Under the pieces are notes generated by a model that was not told the DNA's origin, did no database searches, and worked only from the letters and a program-made list of their open reading frames with translations. Below, in pieces: positions 29,348 through 37,916 of a stretch of 64,000 bases of DNA. Position 1 is the stretch's first letter. Each line of letters opens with the position of its first letter. The DNA is from Azophilus sp965247035. GTDB taxonomy: Bacteria > Pseudomonadota > Gammaproteobacteria > Pseudomonadales > Azotimanducaceae. The translations under genes and the position numbers were made by a program. Where the stretch lies: contig CBDFGJ010000002.1 of the NCBI GenBank assembly GCA_965247035.1, positions 248,001 to 312,000 of the forward strand. Direction: 5' to 3'.

Positions 29348-29569
29348 GGCCAGCTAGCTCCCGCTGACCCAAAGCACGCAGCGGCGGGGGGCTTTGCCCA
29401 TACGAGGCCGCTAGAAAGGGAAGGAGGGACCTATCATCCGGCCAGTTTAGTTTTCCGTCTCACCCTCCCCAATGAGATTTCTCCCTTTGTTGCGTAGGAA
29501 ATCCGCCCGGCAAAATCGGCGAAATTTACCCGTCCCGACCGAAGAGACCCACGAAAAGCACACCTAGCC

Positions 29570-29596
29570 GCCGCGGCACCCGTTAAGGGCCGCGGC
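29570..29596 (-). terminator. Strong GC hairpin after hsp20
   Basis: GCCGCGG and CCGCGGC pair around an inner CCC/GGG with loop GTTAA, about 20 bp past the hsp20 stop. A short T run (TTTT) follows a few bases later on the minus strand, so it may act as a weak intrinsic terminator. Confidence 0.4.
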
Positions 29597-29616
29597 AGAC
29601 TCGATGGCACCCCGCG

Positions 29617-30033
29617 TTAGTGCATCTCCACCTCAATGCTGCACGGGGCCTTCTCCTGGCGTTTTTTGGCGGTGATGTGCAGTAACCCGTGTTTGGCCGA
29701 GGCGGCGATGCCGTCCTCTGCGACCTCTTTCGGCAGCCGGAAGCTGCGCGAGAACTTGCCGAAGCGCCGTTCAATCAAATGGCGCCGCCCTTGGGGCACT
29801 TCCTCAGACTTGCGCTCACCGCTGATCCGCAGCACGCCGTCCTGGACCGTCACGCTAATATCCTCACCGGTCACCGACGGCAACTCGACCTTGATGTGGT
29901 ATGCATCGTTGGTCTCCGAGATGTCCGCCGCAGGTAGCCAACCCGGCTGACCAACCTGTGCGCTCGAAAGAGGGCCGACCCGAGTGAAAAGGTTCTCCAA
30001 TTCGGAAATGGGGTTCCAGCTGACTATGTTCAT
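29617..30033 (-). CDS. Hsp20 family small heat-shock protein
   Basis: A 138-residue alpha-crystallin-type chaperone that would hold unfolding proteins in the cytosol. The alpha-crystallin domain runs from about residue 38 to the end (ADISETNDAYHIKVELPSV, GVLRISGERK, RSFRLPKEV, HGLLHITAKKR). The C-terminal I-x-I/V motif is present only as SIEVEMH. The ATG follows a perfect AAGGAGG with a six-base spacer. The upstream leader is rich in T runs. It stands alone as a single-gene unit. Confidence 0.93.
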   Translation of the reverse strand: MNIVSWNPISELENLFTRVGPLSSAQVGQPGWLPAADISETNDAYHIKVELPSVTGEDISVTVQDGVLRISGERKSEEVPQGRRHLIERRFGKFSRSFRLPKEVAEDGIAASAKHGLLHITAKKRQEKAPCSIEVEMH

Positions 30034-30541
30034 TTCTTGCCTCCTTGTTGCAATTGTCGTTTCGACAGCTTTGAAATAGGTGCAAAAACAAAAAATAAAA
30101 CTCCTTGAAATTCAGTTTTTTGACCCCAAGCGGCACACCTTCCGCACCCTTAAGTACTGCTGACACATCAGGGTGCCTCGATTGTTAAGGCTGTTGCGAA
30201 ATCCCGACTGACCCTCAAGGCGACGACCTTGAACCTGCTGAAGCGGCCAATCGGATCGAGTTGATAGCCGTCTGAGGGCGGGGTCCGTCCGAATTCACCC
30301 GAGACCGCAGGTTTCGGAGCCACGACAGGCCGGAAACCCGCTCAAAACACCCTTGTCAAAATTTTGGCGAACAGGCCAGAACAAGCAGATTCAACCCAAT
30401 TCGCACCGGCCTCTTTTTGCCTGTTTTCAGCGCCACACGTCAGCGCGCCTGCGGTCCAACAGAACGGCCGATCCGGCTTGGTGATAAGGGACGGCGCTAG
30501 GGAAAGTTGCTTCAAAGCCTTCGACAAGTGAACTAGAACGG
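30034..30541. other. Intergenic region upstream of hsp20
   Basis: About 500 bp holding the T-rich hsp20 leader (30040-30120) and then sequence with no gene I can support. No clear sigma-32 promoter was identified by eye. Confidence 0.5.
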
Positions 30542-31204
30542 TCAATTCACCTTGGTGATCAGGTATATCCCCTCCCGCACCGCATTCAAGCCGGCGTCCT
30601 TAAAATGCGGCGGCACCAATTCCGTGGAAAGAAATTCAAGCTGCCGAATTTGGCAGCGCTGACCGTAAAGAGCGTGCAGTTCCTCCGCCGCGACGGAGAA
30701 GGGCGGGCCGGGCGCTTGATCTTGGTCGTACTCCAAGGTGATCAGGAGCACACGGGCGCCGTTCGGCAGAATGCGCTGCATGTGGTCGGCATAGACGGCT
30801 CTCTGCGGCGGCGGCAAGGCGATCAAGGCACCCCGGTCAAACGCGCCGGGCGCGGCCTCCAAGTGCGCGGCGCTCAACTCCAAGTAGTCGCCGCAATAGA
30901 TGTGAATGCCGCCGCCGCTGAAGCGCTTGGCCACACCGGCCGTGTTCACCGCCTTCCATGGGCCCTCCCGTCCCTCAAAGAAGGCGCGAACGGCGCTTTC
31001 AACCAATTCCACGCCGATGACCCGATGCCCGACCTCTCGCAGCCAGATCATGTCCTTGGATTTACCGCACAAAGGCACAAACACCGGGCAGTGCTCCGGT
31101 AGTTCAAGGCTGGGCCAATACTGCATCAGCAACGGGTTGACCTCCTCCTGATGCCAGCCGGTCTCGCCTTTATGCCAGCGGTCGTCCCAGAATTTCGGCT
31201 CCAA
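30542..31204 (-). CDS. tpm: Thiopurine S-methyltransferase family protein
   Basis: A 220-residue SAM-dependent methyltransferase of the bacterial TPMT type, which methylates thiols, tellurite or selenite compounds in this family. Characteristic segments are FWDDRWHKGETGWHQ at the N-terminus, VFVPLCGKSKDMIWL (SAM motif I), VIGVELVESAV, IYCGDYLEL and DRGALIALPP. Full family length. It starts one base after the gamma-glutamyltransferase stop, so the two genes are probably translated from one mRNA; both act on sulfur compounds, which may be why they are paired. Confidence 0.93.
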   Translation of the reverse strand: MEPKFWDDRWHKGETGWHQEEVNPLLMQYWPSLELPEHCPVFVPLCGKSKDMIWLREVGHRVIGVELVESAVRAFFEGREGPWKAVNTAGVAKRFSGGGIHIYCGDYLELSAAHLEAAPGAFDRGALIALPPPQRAVYADHMQRILPNGARVLLITLEYDQDQAPGPPFSVAAEELHALYGQRCQIRQLEFLSTELVPPHFKDAGLNAVREGIYLITKVN

Positions 31205-31205
31205 C

Positions 31206-33029
31206 TCAACGTCCCCCGAGCCGGTTCACGCCAACAGCCCCGCCAGCGTTGCGGGGGTCGGACATACCATAGAAGCCACCATCGCCCGGCATGGCCGAAT
31301 TCGCATCGCCAATGCGCTGGCCGGCGGGCAGGGGTGTCAGGCTGCTATGGCCAAACGCACGCAAAACGGCAAGCGTGTCCGGCGAGAACCCGGTCGCCTC
31401 GTAAACCACCCGATCCGGCATCCATTGGTGGTGAAAGCGCGGCAGGCCCACGGCGTCGGCAAGACTCAAGCCGTGATCGATCAGGTTGACGATCACTTGC
31501 AAGGTCGTGGTGATGATCGTGCTGCCGCCCGGGGAGCCGGTAACCAAGTGGATATCGCCGTCCTCGACCACCAGCGTCGGCGTCATCGAACTCAACATGC
31601 GCTTTCCCGGCGCGATGGCGTTGGCATCGCCACCGAGCAAGCCAAAAGCATTGGGCTCATTGTCTTGGGCGGAGAAGTCATCCATTTCGTTATTGAGCAG
31701 GATGCCGCTGCCCTCGGCTACGATCTTGGCGCCGTAGGCGAGGTTCAGGGTGGTGGTGTAGGCCACCGCATTGCCGTGCCTGTCTATGACGGAAACATGG
31801 GTGGTGTCCGGGCTTTCCCCAGCAGGTATGGGGCCGGCGCCCACAGCCGCCGAAAGGCTGGCTCGCCCCGGCTGGAAATCAGCGAAGCGCACCCGTGCAT
31901 AAGCCTTGTCGGTAAGCCTCGCAACCGGCACTTGGACGAAGTCCGTATCTCCCAAGTACTCCGCTCGATCAGCGTAGGCGCGGCGCTCCGCCTCGATCAT
32001 GTGGTGCATGGCGGCAGCGCTGCCAAAACCCATGGCGCTGATGTCATAGGGCTCCAGCATGTTCAGCATCTGCACTAACAGTACGCCCCCGGACGATGGC
32101 GGCGGCATGGAGATGATGTCGAAGCCCCGGTATGAGCCCACAATGGGCGCACGCCAAACACTACGATAGCTGGCTAGGTCCTCGTGGCTGATGAGACCAT
32201 CGCCGCGGCCCATTTCAGCAACGATCAGATCAGCCGTCCTGCCGCCGTAGAAGCCGGCCCGCCCGTGCTGTTGAACCCGCTCCAAGGTGGCAGCCAAATC
32301 CGGCTGCCTGAAGGTTTCGCCAGCTGTGTATAGAGTTCCATCCTCCTTGAGGAAAAGCGCCGCGCTGCCAGGATAGCGGGCGAAGTGCTCTCTGTACGCC
32401 GCAATCGACTTGGCGATGTCCCTCGGCAGAGGAAAGCCGTTTCGGGCCAAGCGCAGGGCCGGCTCAATCAACTCCCGCCGCTTCATGGTGCCGTACTTAT
32501 CAAGAACGCTCAGCAGGCCATCGACCGTGCCAGGCACGGCCACGGCCAAGTGGGAAGCAGTGGAGAGGCCAGCAATCACTTGCCCCTGCTCGTCTTGGTA
32601 CATTTCCCGGAAGGCTTTGGCCGGCGCGATCTCCCGGTGGTCATTGGTGGCCACTTCGCCATCGGCCATGCGGATGACCATAAAGCCGCCGCCGCCGATG
32701 TTTCCCGCCGGCGGATAGGTCGCGGCCAAGGCGAATCCGGTGGCGACAGCTGCATCCACCGCGTTGCCGCCGCGACGCAGGATGTCCGCACCCACCTCGG
32801 AAGCGATGGCGGAACGGGAAGCAACAACGCCGTGCGCACCGAACACAGCGGGTGGGCTGGCGGCGCGAAGACCGGCGAAAGGTGCCAGCAGAAGCAGCAA
32901 CGAGAGCACGCAGACCGGCCGCCAACAAGCCTGAAAAAACCAGGCACTGGCTCCTTCGCCGGGGCGAAGCGACGAGGTTAACAACGGAAGTCTGAAGTGG
33001 ATGGGCTGGCGGCGAAGTTGCGAGTGCAT
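31206..33029 (-). CDS. ggt: Gamma-glutamyltransferase precursor
   Basis: About 607 residues from the ATG with AAGGAG upstream (MHSQLRRQPIHFR). A basic N-region and a hydrophobic stretch VCVLSLLLLLAPFAGLRA give a signal peptide for periplasmic export. The catalytic nucleophile is the first Thr of DTTHVSVID, near Thr409, where autocleavage makes the large and small subunits. Other hallmarks are GGNAVDAAVATGFAL, NIGGGGFMVI, NNEMDDFS and GSPGGSTIITT. It breaks glutathione and other gamma-glutamyl compounds. Transcription likely continues into tpm. Confidence 0.95.
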   Translation of the reverse strand: MHSQLRRQPIHFRLPLLTSSLRPGEGASAWFFQACWRPVCVLSLLLLLAPFAGLRAASPPAVFGAHGVVASRSAIASEVGADILRRGGNAVDAAVATGFALAATYPPAGNIGGGGFMVIRMADGEVATNDHREIAPAKAFREMYQDEQGQVIAGLSTASHLAVAVPGTVDGLLSVLDKYGTMKRRELIEPALRLARNGFPLPRDIAKSIAAYREHFARYPGSAALFLKEDGTLYTAGETFRQPDLAATLERVQQHGRAGFYGGRTADLIVAEMGRGDGLISHEDLASYRSVWRAPIVGSYRGFDIISMPPPSSGGVLLVQMLNMLEPYDISAMGFGSAAAMHHMIEAERRAYADRAEYLGDTDFVQVPVARLTDKAYARVRFADFQPGRASLSAAVGAGPIPAGESPDTTHVSVIDRHGNAVAYTTTLNLAYGAKIVAEGSGILLNNEMDDFSAQDNEPNAFGLLGGDANAIAPGKRMLSSMTPTLVVEDGDIHLVTGSPGGSTIITTTLQVIVNLIDHGLSLADAVGLPRFHHQWMPDRVVYEATGFSPDTLAVLRAFGHSSLTPLPAGQRIGDANSAMPGDGGFYGMSDPRNAGGAVGVNRLGGR

Positions 33030-33116
33030 GGGTGAACTCCTTGAATAATCAAGCAATTCTGACCTAATCCACAGCAAAGGCAAGCAATGATCTGATTGAG
33101 CACCGCCAAGACCTAA

Positions 33117-33400
33117 GGAACCTCTGCTTAACTTCCAAGGATTGGCCATCGCATGGCGTCTGAAATGATTTATATTTAATTTTCAATAACTTACACGTTA
33201 TCGAAAAGTTCGATCTTGTTGCGCTGCGAAGACCTGCGAATTTTTCAGAGGCTTCCCAAGAAACCTCTGATTAACTTCCAAGGATTGGTCATCGCATGGC
33301 GTCTGGGATCATTTGTCATCTATGTTCAATGGCTTACACGTCATCGAAAAAGAATGGTCTTGTTGCACTGCGAAAACCTGCGAATTTTTCAGAGGCTTCC
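33117..33400. repeat. Two head-to-tail 140-bp MITE-like elements
   Basis: Copy 1 (33117-33256) and copy 2 (33260-33400) share most of their sequence. Each begins near GGAACCTCTG or AAACCTCTGA followed by TTAACTTCCAAGGATTGG, and ends TTTTTCAGAGGCTTCC, whose complement GGAAGCCTCTG mirrors the start. Terminal inverted repeats, small size and absence of a gene fit non-autonomous elements. They occupy the upstream region of ggt; the remaining part of the gap, to 33591, holds no gene I can support. Confidence 0.7.
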
Positions 33401-33591
33401 TAATCCAAGGATGTCATTGTCCCGTCCCACAAGTTTCTTACGTTTCAGAGCTTGCTTGAAGCCTCTCTGCTTGAAGCATCAATGCCGCGTTGTCGCCCTT
33501 GGTCATGGGGCGGGCCACTCCCCAGCGGGCCGCACCTAGCCACAAACCCCGTGCGGCAAGCTGAAATGCAAAAAATTTGTAGGACAGGGCG

Positions 33592-34509
33592 CTAGACATC
33601 ACCCCCGGTCAACAATCGGTACGCCTCTCGATAGCGCTTGGCGCTGCGTTCCACCACCTCATCCGGCAGCGCCGGACCGGGCGGCGTCTTATCCCACTCC
33701 CCCTCGGCCACCAAGGTCTCTAGGTAGTTGCGCACAATCTGCTTGTCGAAGCTCGATTGCTCACGGCCCGGGCGCCATTGGTCCGAGGGCCAAAACCGAG
33801 AGCTGTCCGGCGTGAATACCTCGTCAATGAGGATGGGCGTCTCGGCACCTAGCAGGCGGCCAAATTCAAACTTGGTGTCAGCCAGGATGATGCCCCTAGC
33901 CAATGCGTAGTCGCTCGCCTTAGCGTAGAGGCGCAATGTGGTTTGGCCAAGCCAAGCCATCAACTCCTCGCCGACGATGGCCGCGCCCTCATCAAAGCTG
34001 ATGTTCTGGTCATGGCCGATTGCCGCCTTGGTTGATGGCGTGAACAGAGGTTGCTCAAGCCGGTCGCTATTGCGCAAGCCAGCCGGCAAGGGGATGCCGC
34101 AAACGGCGCCGTTGGCTTGATAGTCATTCCAACCGCTGCCGGTGATGTAGCCTCGGGCGATGCACTCGATAGGCACCACCTCGGCCCGACGGCAGAGCAT
34201 GACTCGGCCGGCAAGCATCTCGCACTCCTGCGGCGCTAGGCCTGGCACATCGGCCGGGTCGGTGGAGAGCAGGTGATGAGGCACGTCTTCGGCAAAGAGG
34301 TCAAACCAGAATTTTGATATCTGCGTCAGCACGACGCCCTTGCCCGGCAGCCCGTTGGCCAAGACCACGTCGAAGGCGCTGACGCGGTCGGTCGCCACAA
34401 TCAACAACGCCTCAGCGCCATCGCTTAAACGAACGTCATAAATGTCCCGCACCTTGCCTTGGCGTTTGTTCAGCAAGCCGAGGTTGGTTTCCAAAAGAGC
34501 CCCGTTCAT
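33592..34509 (-). CDS. purC: Phosphoribosylaminoimidazole-succinocarboxamide synthase
   Basis: A 305-residue SAICAR synthetase of the longer type, which joins aspartate to CAIR with ATP in purine synthesis. Recognisable segments are RQGKVRDIYDV (phosphate/ATP loop), IVATDRVSAFDVVL, PIECIARGYITGSGWNDY, ILADTKFEFGR and ILIDEVFTPDSSRFW. Complete and of normal length. It follows the PLP enzyme by 45 bp on the same strand. Confidence 0.96.
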   Translation of the reverse strand: MNGALLETNLGLLNKRQGKVRDIYDVRLSDGAEALLIVATDRVSAFDVVLANGLPGKGVVLTQISKFWFDLFAEDVPHHLLSTDPADVPGLAPQECEMLAGRVMLCRRAEVVPIECIARGYITGSGWNDYQANGAVCGIPLPAGLRNSDRLEQPLFTPSTKAAIGHDQNISFDEGAAIVGEELMAWLGQTTLRLYAKASDYALARGIILADTKFEFGRLLGAETPILIDEVFTPDSSRFWPSDQWRPGREQSSFDKQIVRNYLETLVAEGEWDKTPPGPALPDEVVERSAKRYREAYRLLTGGDV

Positions 34510-34554
34510 GGCGGCTTTAGCTTCCTCCGTAGCTGGTGGTTGATGGCCACGCCT

Positions 34555-35787
34555 TCATTCAGCACCCCTAAGCGCTTGGTCTAGGTCATCAAGTAAGTCC
34601 CCAATGTCCTCAATGCCAAGCGAGATGCGGATCAGCGAATCCGCAATGCCCATATCCGCCCGAAGCGCCGCGCCAATCTCATGGTAAATGGTGTGGGCGA
34701 CCGGAATGGCTAGGGTGCGGTTGTCGCCAAGGTTGGTTGACTTGATGATCACTTTCAAAGCATTCAGGAAGGCCCATAGGTCAAGCCCCTCGTTGAGTTC
34801 AAAACTCAACAGAGCGCCTGGGTGGCGAAACAGGGCCTTCGTTCGTTCAAACTGCTCATGCTGCGGCAGACCCGGATAGTACACACGCTTCACCTCGGCG
34901 CGCTGATCGAGAAACTTGGCCATGGCGGCTGCGTTGGCGCACTGCCGCTCCATGCGCAACGCCAAGGTCTCAGCGCCGATGGCGATCTGATGCGCCGTCT
35001 CCGGCCCCAAGGAGGCACCAAAATCCCGCAGCCCCTTTTTCTTGATCTGCGTCAAGCCCCAAAGCTGCGGCTCCGAGACTCGGTAAATGTCATGGATATT
35101 GGGGAAGCGGGTCCAGTCGAAGGCGCCCATCTCCGTCACGGCACCGCCCATGCTGGTTCCGTGGCCTGATATGTACTTGGTCAGGCTGTTCACTACGAGG
35201 CTCGCCCCCACCTCGCTTGGGCGAAACAGATAGGGCGAGGTCATGGTGTTGTCCACCACATAGACGCACTGGTGACGGCGGCAGAGTTCGCCGATTTCCG
35301 CCAACGCCGCCACCTGGGTGCGCGGATTGGCAATGGTTTCAACAAAGACCAGCTTGGTGTTCTCCCGCACCGCCTCCTCCACCTGCGCCGGGTCGGTGGC
35401 GTCGACGAAGGTGACCTCTAGGCCGTGGCTGGCGAAGCTCCTGAACAGGCTGTTGGTGTTGCCGAACAGGAATGCGCTGGAGATGAAGTGGTCGCCGCGC
35501 CGCAGCAAAGCGAACAACAGCGTGCCAATGGCGGCCATGCCGGTACCGAAGCAGATCGTGGCGAGACCGTCCTCCATGACGGAAAGCTGAACTTGCAGCG
35601 CATCCACAGTCGGGTTGACCTGACGCCCATAGGTGAAGCCAGCCAGTTTGCCTTGAAAGACGGCGGCCAGATCCTCGGCATCCTGGTAGCCATATGCGAC
35701 AGTGGCATGTATCGGCTTGTGCAGGGCACCGTGCTCAATGCCGCCAAGCCGATCACTATGCACGATCTTGGTGGTGAATCCCTTCAT
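34555..35787 (-). CDS. Cys/Met-metabolism PLP-dependent enzyme (O-acetylhomoserine sulfhydrylase/cystathionine synthase-like)
   Basis: A 410-residue fold-type I PLP enzyme. The Schiff-base lysine is in NSLTKYISGHG. The tyrosine/arginine phosphate clamp is in FTYGRQVNPTVDAL, and VVDNTMTSPYLFRP holds the pyridine-contacting Asp. It would form or break a carbon-sulfur bond in homocysteine/cysteine metabolism. It carries a distinctive IYRVSEPQLWGLTQIKKKGL segment that differs from MetB and resembles a separate sulfhydrylase branch, so the exact reaction is open. It lies between the GGDEF-EAL gene (27 bp) and purC (45 bp). Confidence 0.9.
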   Translation of the reverse strand: MKGFTTKIVHSDRLGGIEHGALHKPIHATVAYGYQDAEDLAAVFQGKLAGFTYGRQVNPTVDALQVQLSVMEDGLATICFGTGMAAIGTLLFALLRRGDHFISSAFLFGNTNSLFRSFASHGLEVTFVDATDPAQVEEAVRENTKLVFVETIANPRTQVAALAEIGELCRRHQCVYVVDNTMTSPYLFRPSEVGASLVVNSLTKYISGHGTSMGGAVTEMGAFDWTRFPNIHDIYRVSEPQLWGLTQIKKKGLRDFGASLGPETAHQIAIGAETLALRMERQCANAAAMAKFLDQRAEVKRVYYPGLPQHEQFERTKALFRHPGALLSFELNEGLDLWAFLNALKVIIKSTNLGDNRTLAIPVAHTIYHEIGAALRADMGIADSLIRISLGIEDIGDLLDDLDQALRGAE

Positions 35788-35814
35788 TTCCTCCGCGTCC
35801 CGCCACCCGCATCC

Positions 35815-37692
35815 TCAAGCGCCCGACCAAGCGCTTGGCAGGCGGGCTTGGCCAACCAAATCAGCGAAAGCGCCGCGCTTCAGCAGCCGGGAGATGCCGC
35901 TTGGCGGCAGCGGTGGCGAGAACAACACCCCCTGCGCTTCTTGGTAACCCTCGGCGCACAGGCGTCGAAGCTGGGTGCGGTTGACCACGCCCTGCGCGGA
36001 CAGCCCCATTTTCAGCACCGAGGCCATGGCGGCTATGCCCTTGACGATGCTAGTGCCATCGCCATCGGCGCGAATGCCGTGAATGATGCTCGGGGCCACG
36101 CTCAAACAATCAATTGAGAAGTGCTGAAGGTAGCCCAAGGAAGCAAAGCCAGCGCCAAACCCGTCAACAACCACACTAACGCCCATGCGCCTGAGCGCCG
36201 CCAGCTTGGGCAGAGCGGATTCCTGACTTTGCATCAGCCGATCTTCGTCTATCTCCAGACGTACCGCCTGCGGCTGCAGGCCGGCCTTGGCGATCCGAGC
36301 TTGGAAGCCATCAACGAAATCCTGTTCCTCAAGCTGCACGGCGGAGACATTGACCGACACCTGCACCTTGGCCGCCCCAGCATAGTGCCAACAAGCGGCC
36401 TCGGTGAAGGCTTGCTGCTGCACCATGGCGTCAATGTCGCTGATGACTCCCACATCTTCGGCAAGGGGCAGAAAGTCTTTGGGCTTCAGCATGCCCCGCA
36501 ACGGATGGCACCACCGCGCCACAGCTTCAAAACCGCGCACCGAGCCGGACGCAAGGCAGACCTGAGGCCGGTAATGCACCACAAAGTCCCGCCGCTTCAC
36601 GGCCCGACGCAGCTCCCGCGCCGTCACCATGCGTCCGGCAACGCCGCGGTTCATGTTGTTGGAGTAAACTTCAAAAGCGTTGCGGCCTAAGCCCTTGGCG
36701 TGGTACATGGCGATGTCGGCGTTCTCCACCAGCACTTCGCCATGCTCCCCTGCTTCCGGATAAAGCGCAATGCCAACGCTGGCACCAACGCGAATCTGCC
36801 GCCCATCTATCACGAACGGCGTTTCAAACCGCTCAAGAATCTTCTCGGCCACCCGCTTCACGGTGGCGAGGTGACGCACATCCGGCAGCAGCAGGATGAA
36901 TTCATCGCCGCCGAAGCGGGAAAGGGTGTGATCCGGATCCAAACGGGATTGAATCCGCTTGGTGGCGGCTTGCAGCAGACGGTCGCCAACGCTATGGCCA
37001 AACCCATCGTTCACCCGCTTGAACCGATTGAGATCAAGGAACATCACCGCCAATTTGCGCTTGGCGCGCTTGGCTTGGGCTATAGCCAAAGTCAAGCGGT
37101 CATTGAGCAGGATCCGATTGGGCAATTTGGTCAGGACATCGTGAAAGGCGTGGAAATGCAACTTGCGCCGAGATCCCCCAGGGTCGCGAATGGCGCGGGC
37201 GAGGCCGAGCGCACCCAAGTAGTTTTCCGGCGTACGCTCGTTTGGGTCCGTATAGATTCCCTCCGCCCGGATTTCCACCCAACAGCCGCCTAGTTGGGCC
37301 AAGGAACGGCCGTTCCGGTTGGGGCGGCTTTTCAACCGCAAAGCCACATACCTGTCCACACGGCCGCCGCTGCGCCGCTCGTTGAAAACATGGCTGGCCA
37401 AGTTGCGGAAGCTGTCCTCCACCAACACCTCATAGTGCAGGCCAATCAGTTCGTTCGGGCGATAACCCAACAGTGTCTCGAAGCGTCGGTTGGCGAAGCG
37501 GATGCGTCCTTCATCATCAAGCAGATAGACGAGTTCAGGAGAACAATCGAGCAGGAATCGATGCAGGGCACCTGCATCTTCAAGCATGGCGTTGAAGTCA
37601 TCCCGTCTCAGCCGCCCTTGCTGCTGCAGGGGCACTGGTAAAAGAACTGCCCGCTCTTGGCGGGCCTGCACTTCATTTAGCTTGGCTGACAT
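35815..37692 (-). CDS. PAS-GGDEF-EAL protein with degenerate EAL domain
   Basis: About 625 residues from the ATG after GAAGGA; the frame is open to 37911 but the extra 73 residues look non-native. A PAS domain (about 39-150: ELVYLLDDEGRIRFANRRFE) is followed by a GGDEF domain with intact FGGDEF (about 261), so diguanylate cyclase activity is plausible; the RxxD inhibitory site is absent (LDPD). The EAL domain has lost catalytic features: EAV for EAL, EIDEDRL for ELTES, VDGFGAG for DDFGTG, SVAPS for KIDxS, and AQGVV for AEGVE. It is therefore probably not a phosphodiesterase and may bind c-di-GMP or serve as a scaffold. No membrane segment is seen. Confidence 0.88.
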   Translation of the reverse strand: MSAKLNEVQARQERAVLLPVPLQQQGRLRRDDFNAMLEDAGALHRFLLDCSPELVYLLDDEGRIRFANRRFETLLGYRPNELIGLHYEVLVEDSFRNLASHVFNERRSGGRVDRYVALRLKSRPNRNGRSLAQLGGCWVEIRAEGIYTDPNERTPENYLGALGLARAIRDPGGSRRKLHFHAFHDVLTKLPNRILLNDRLTLAIAQAKRAKRKLAVMFLDLNRFKRVNDGFGHSVGDRLLQAATKRIQSRLDPDHTLSRFGGDEFILLLPDVRHLATVKRVAEKILERFETPFVIDGRQIRVGASVGIALYPEAGEHGEVLVENADIAMYHAKGLGRNAFEVYSNNMNRGVAGRMVTARELRRAVKRRDFVVHYRPQVCLASGSVRGFEAVARWCHPLRGMLKPKDFLPLAEDVGVISDIDAMVQQQAFTEAACWHYAGAAKVQVSVNVSAVQLEEQDFVDGFQARIAKAGLQPQAVRLEIDEDRLMQSQESALPKLAALRRMGVSVVVDGFGAGFASLGYLQHFSIDCLSVAPSIIHGIRADGDGTSIVKGIAAMASVLKMGLSAQGVVNRTQLRRLCAEGYQEAQGVLFSPPLPPSGISRLLKRGAFADLVGQARLPSAWSGA

Positions 37693-37916
37693 CCTCACAT
37701 CATCCTTCAACGGCTCCGCCGCAGCCCAAGCTGGAAACCGCGGCGGCCAGGCCTTGAGCATCCAAGACGAAAAGCGCAAGCCGCACCCATGCGCCGACGC
37801 CATCGATCTTGAGCCAAACGCCGACGATCGACCATATCGTACACAGCCACTGCCCGATGCTCCTTGACCGGCCAATGATGGCACAAATCGCCGGGCATCG
37901 TCGGATTCCATGGCTA

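Noticed and set aside
30181..30541. Short frames upstream of hsp20
   Set aside because: No ribosome site, no family resemblance and no codon bias; taken as non-coding.
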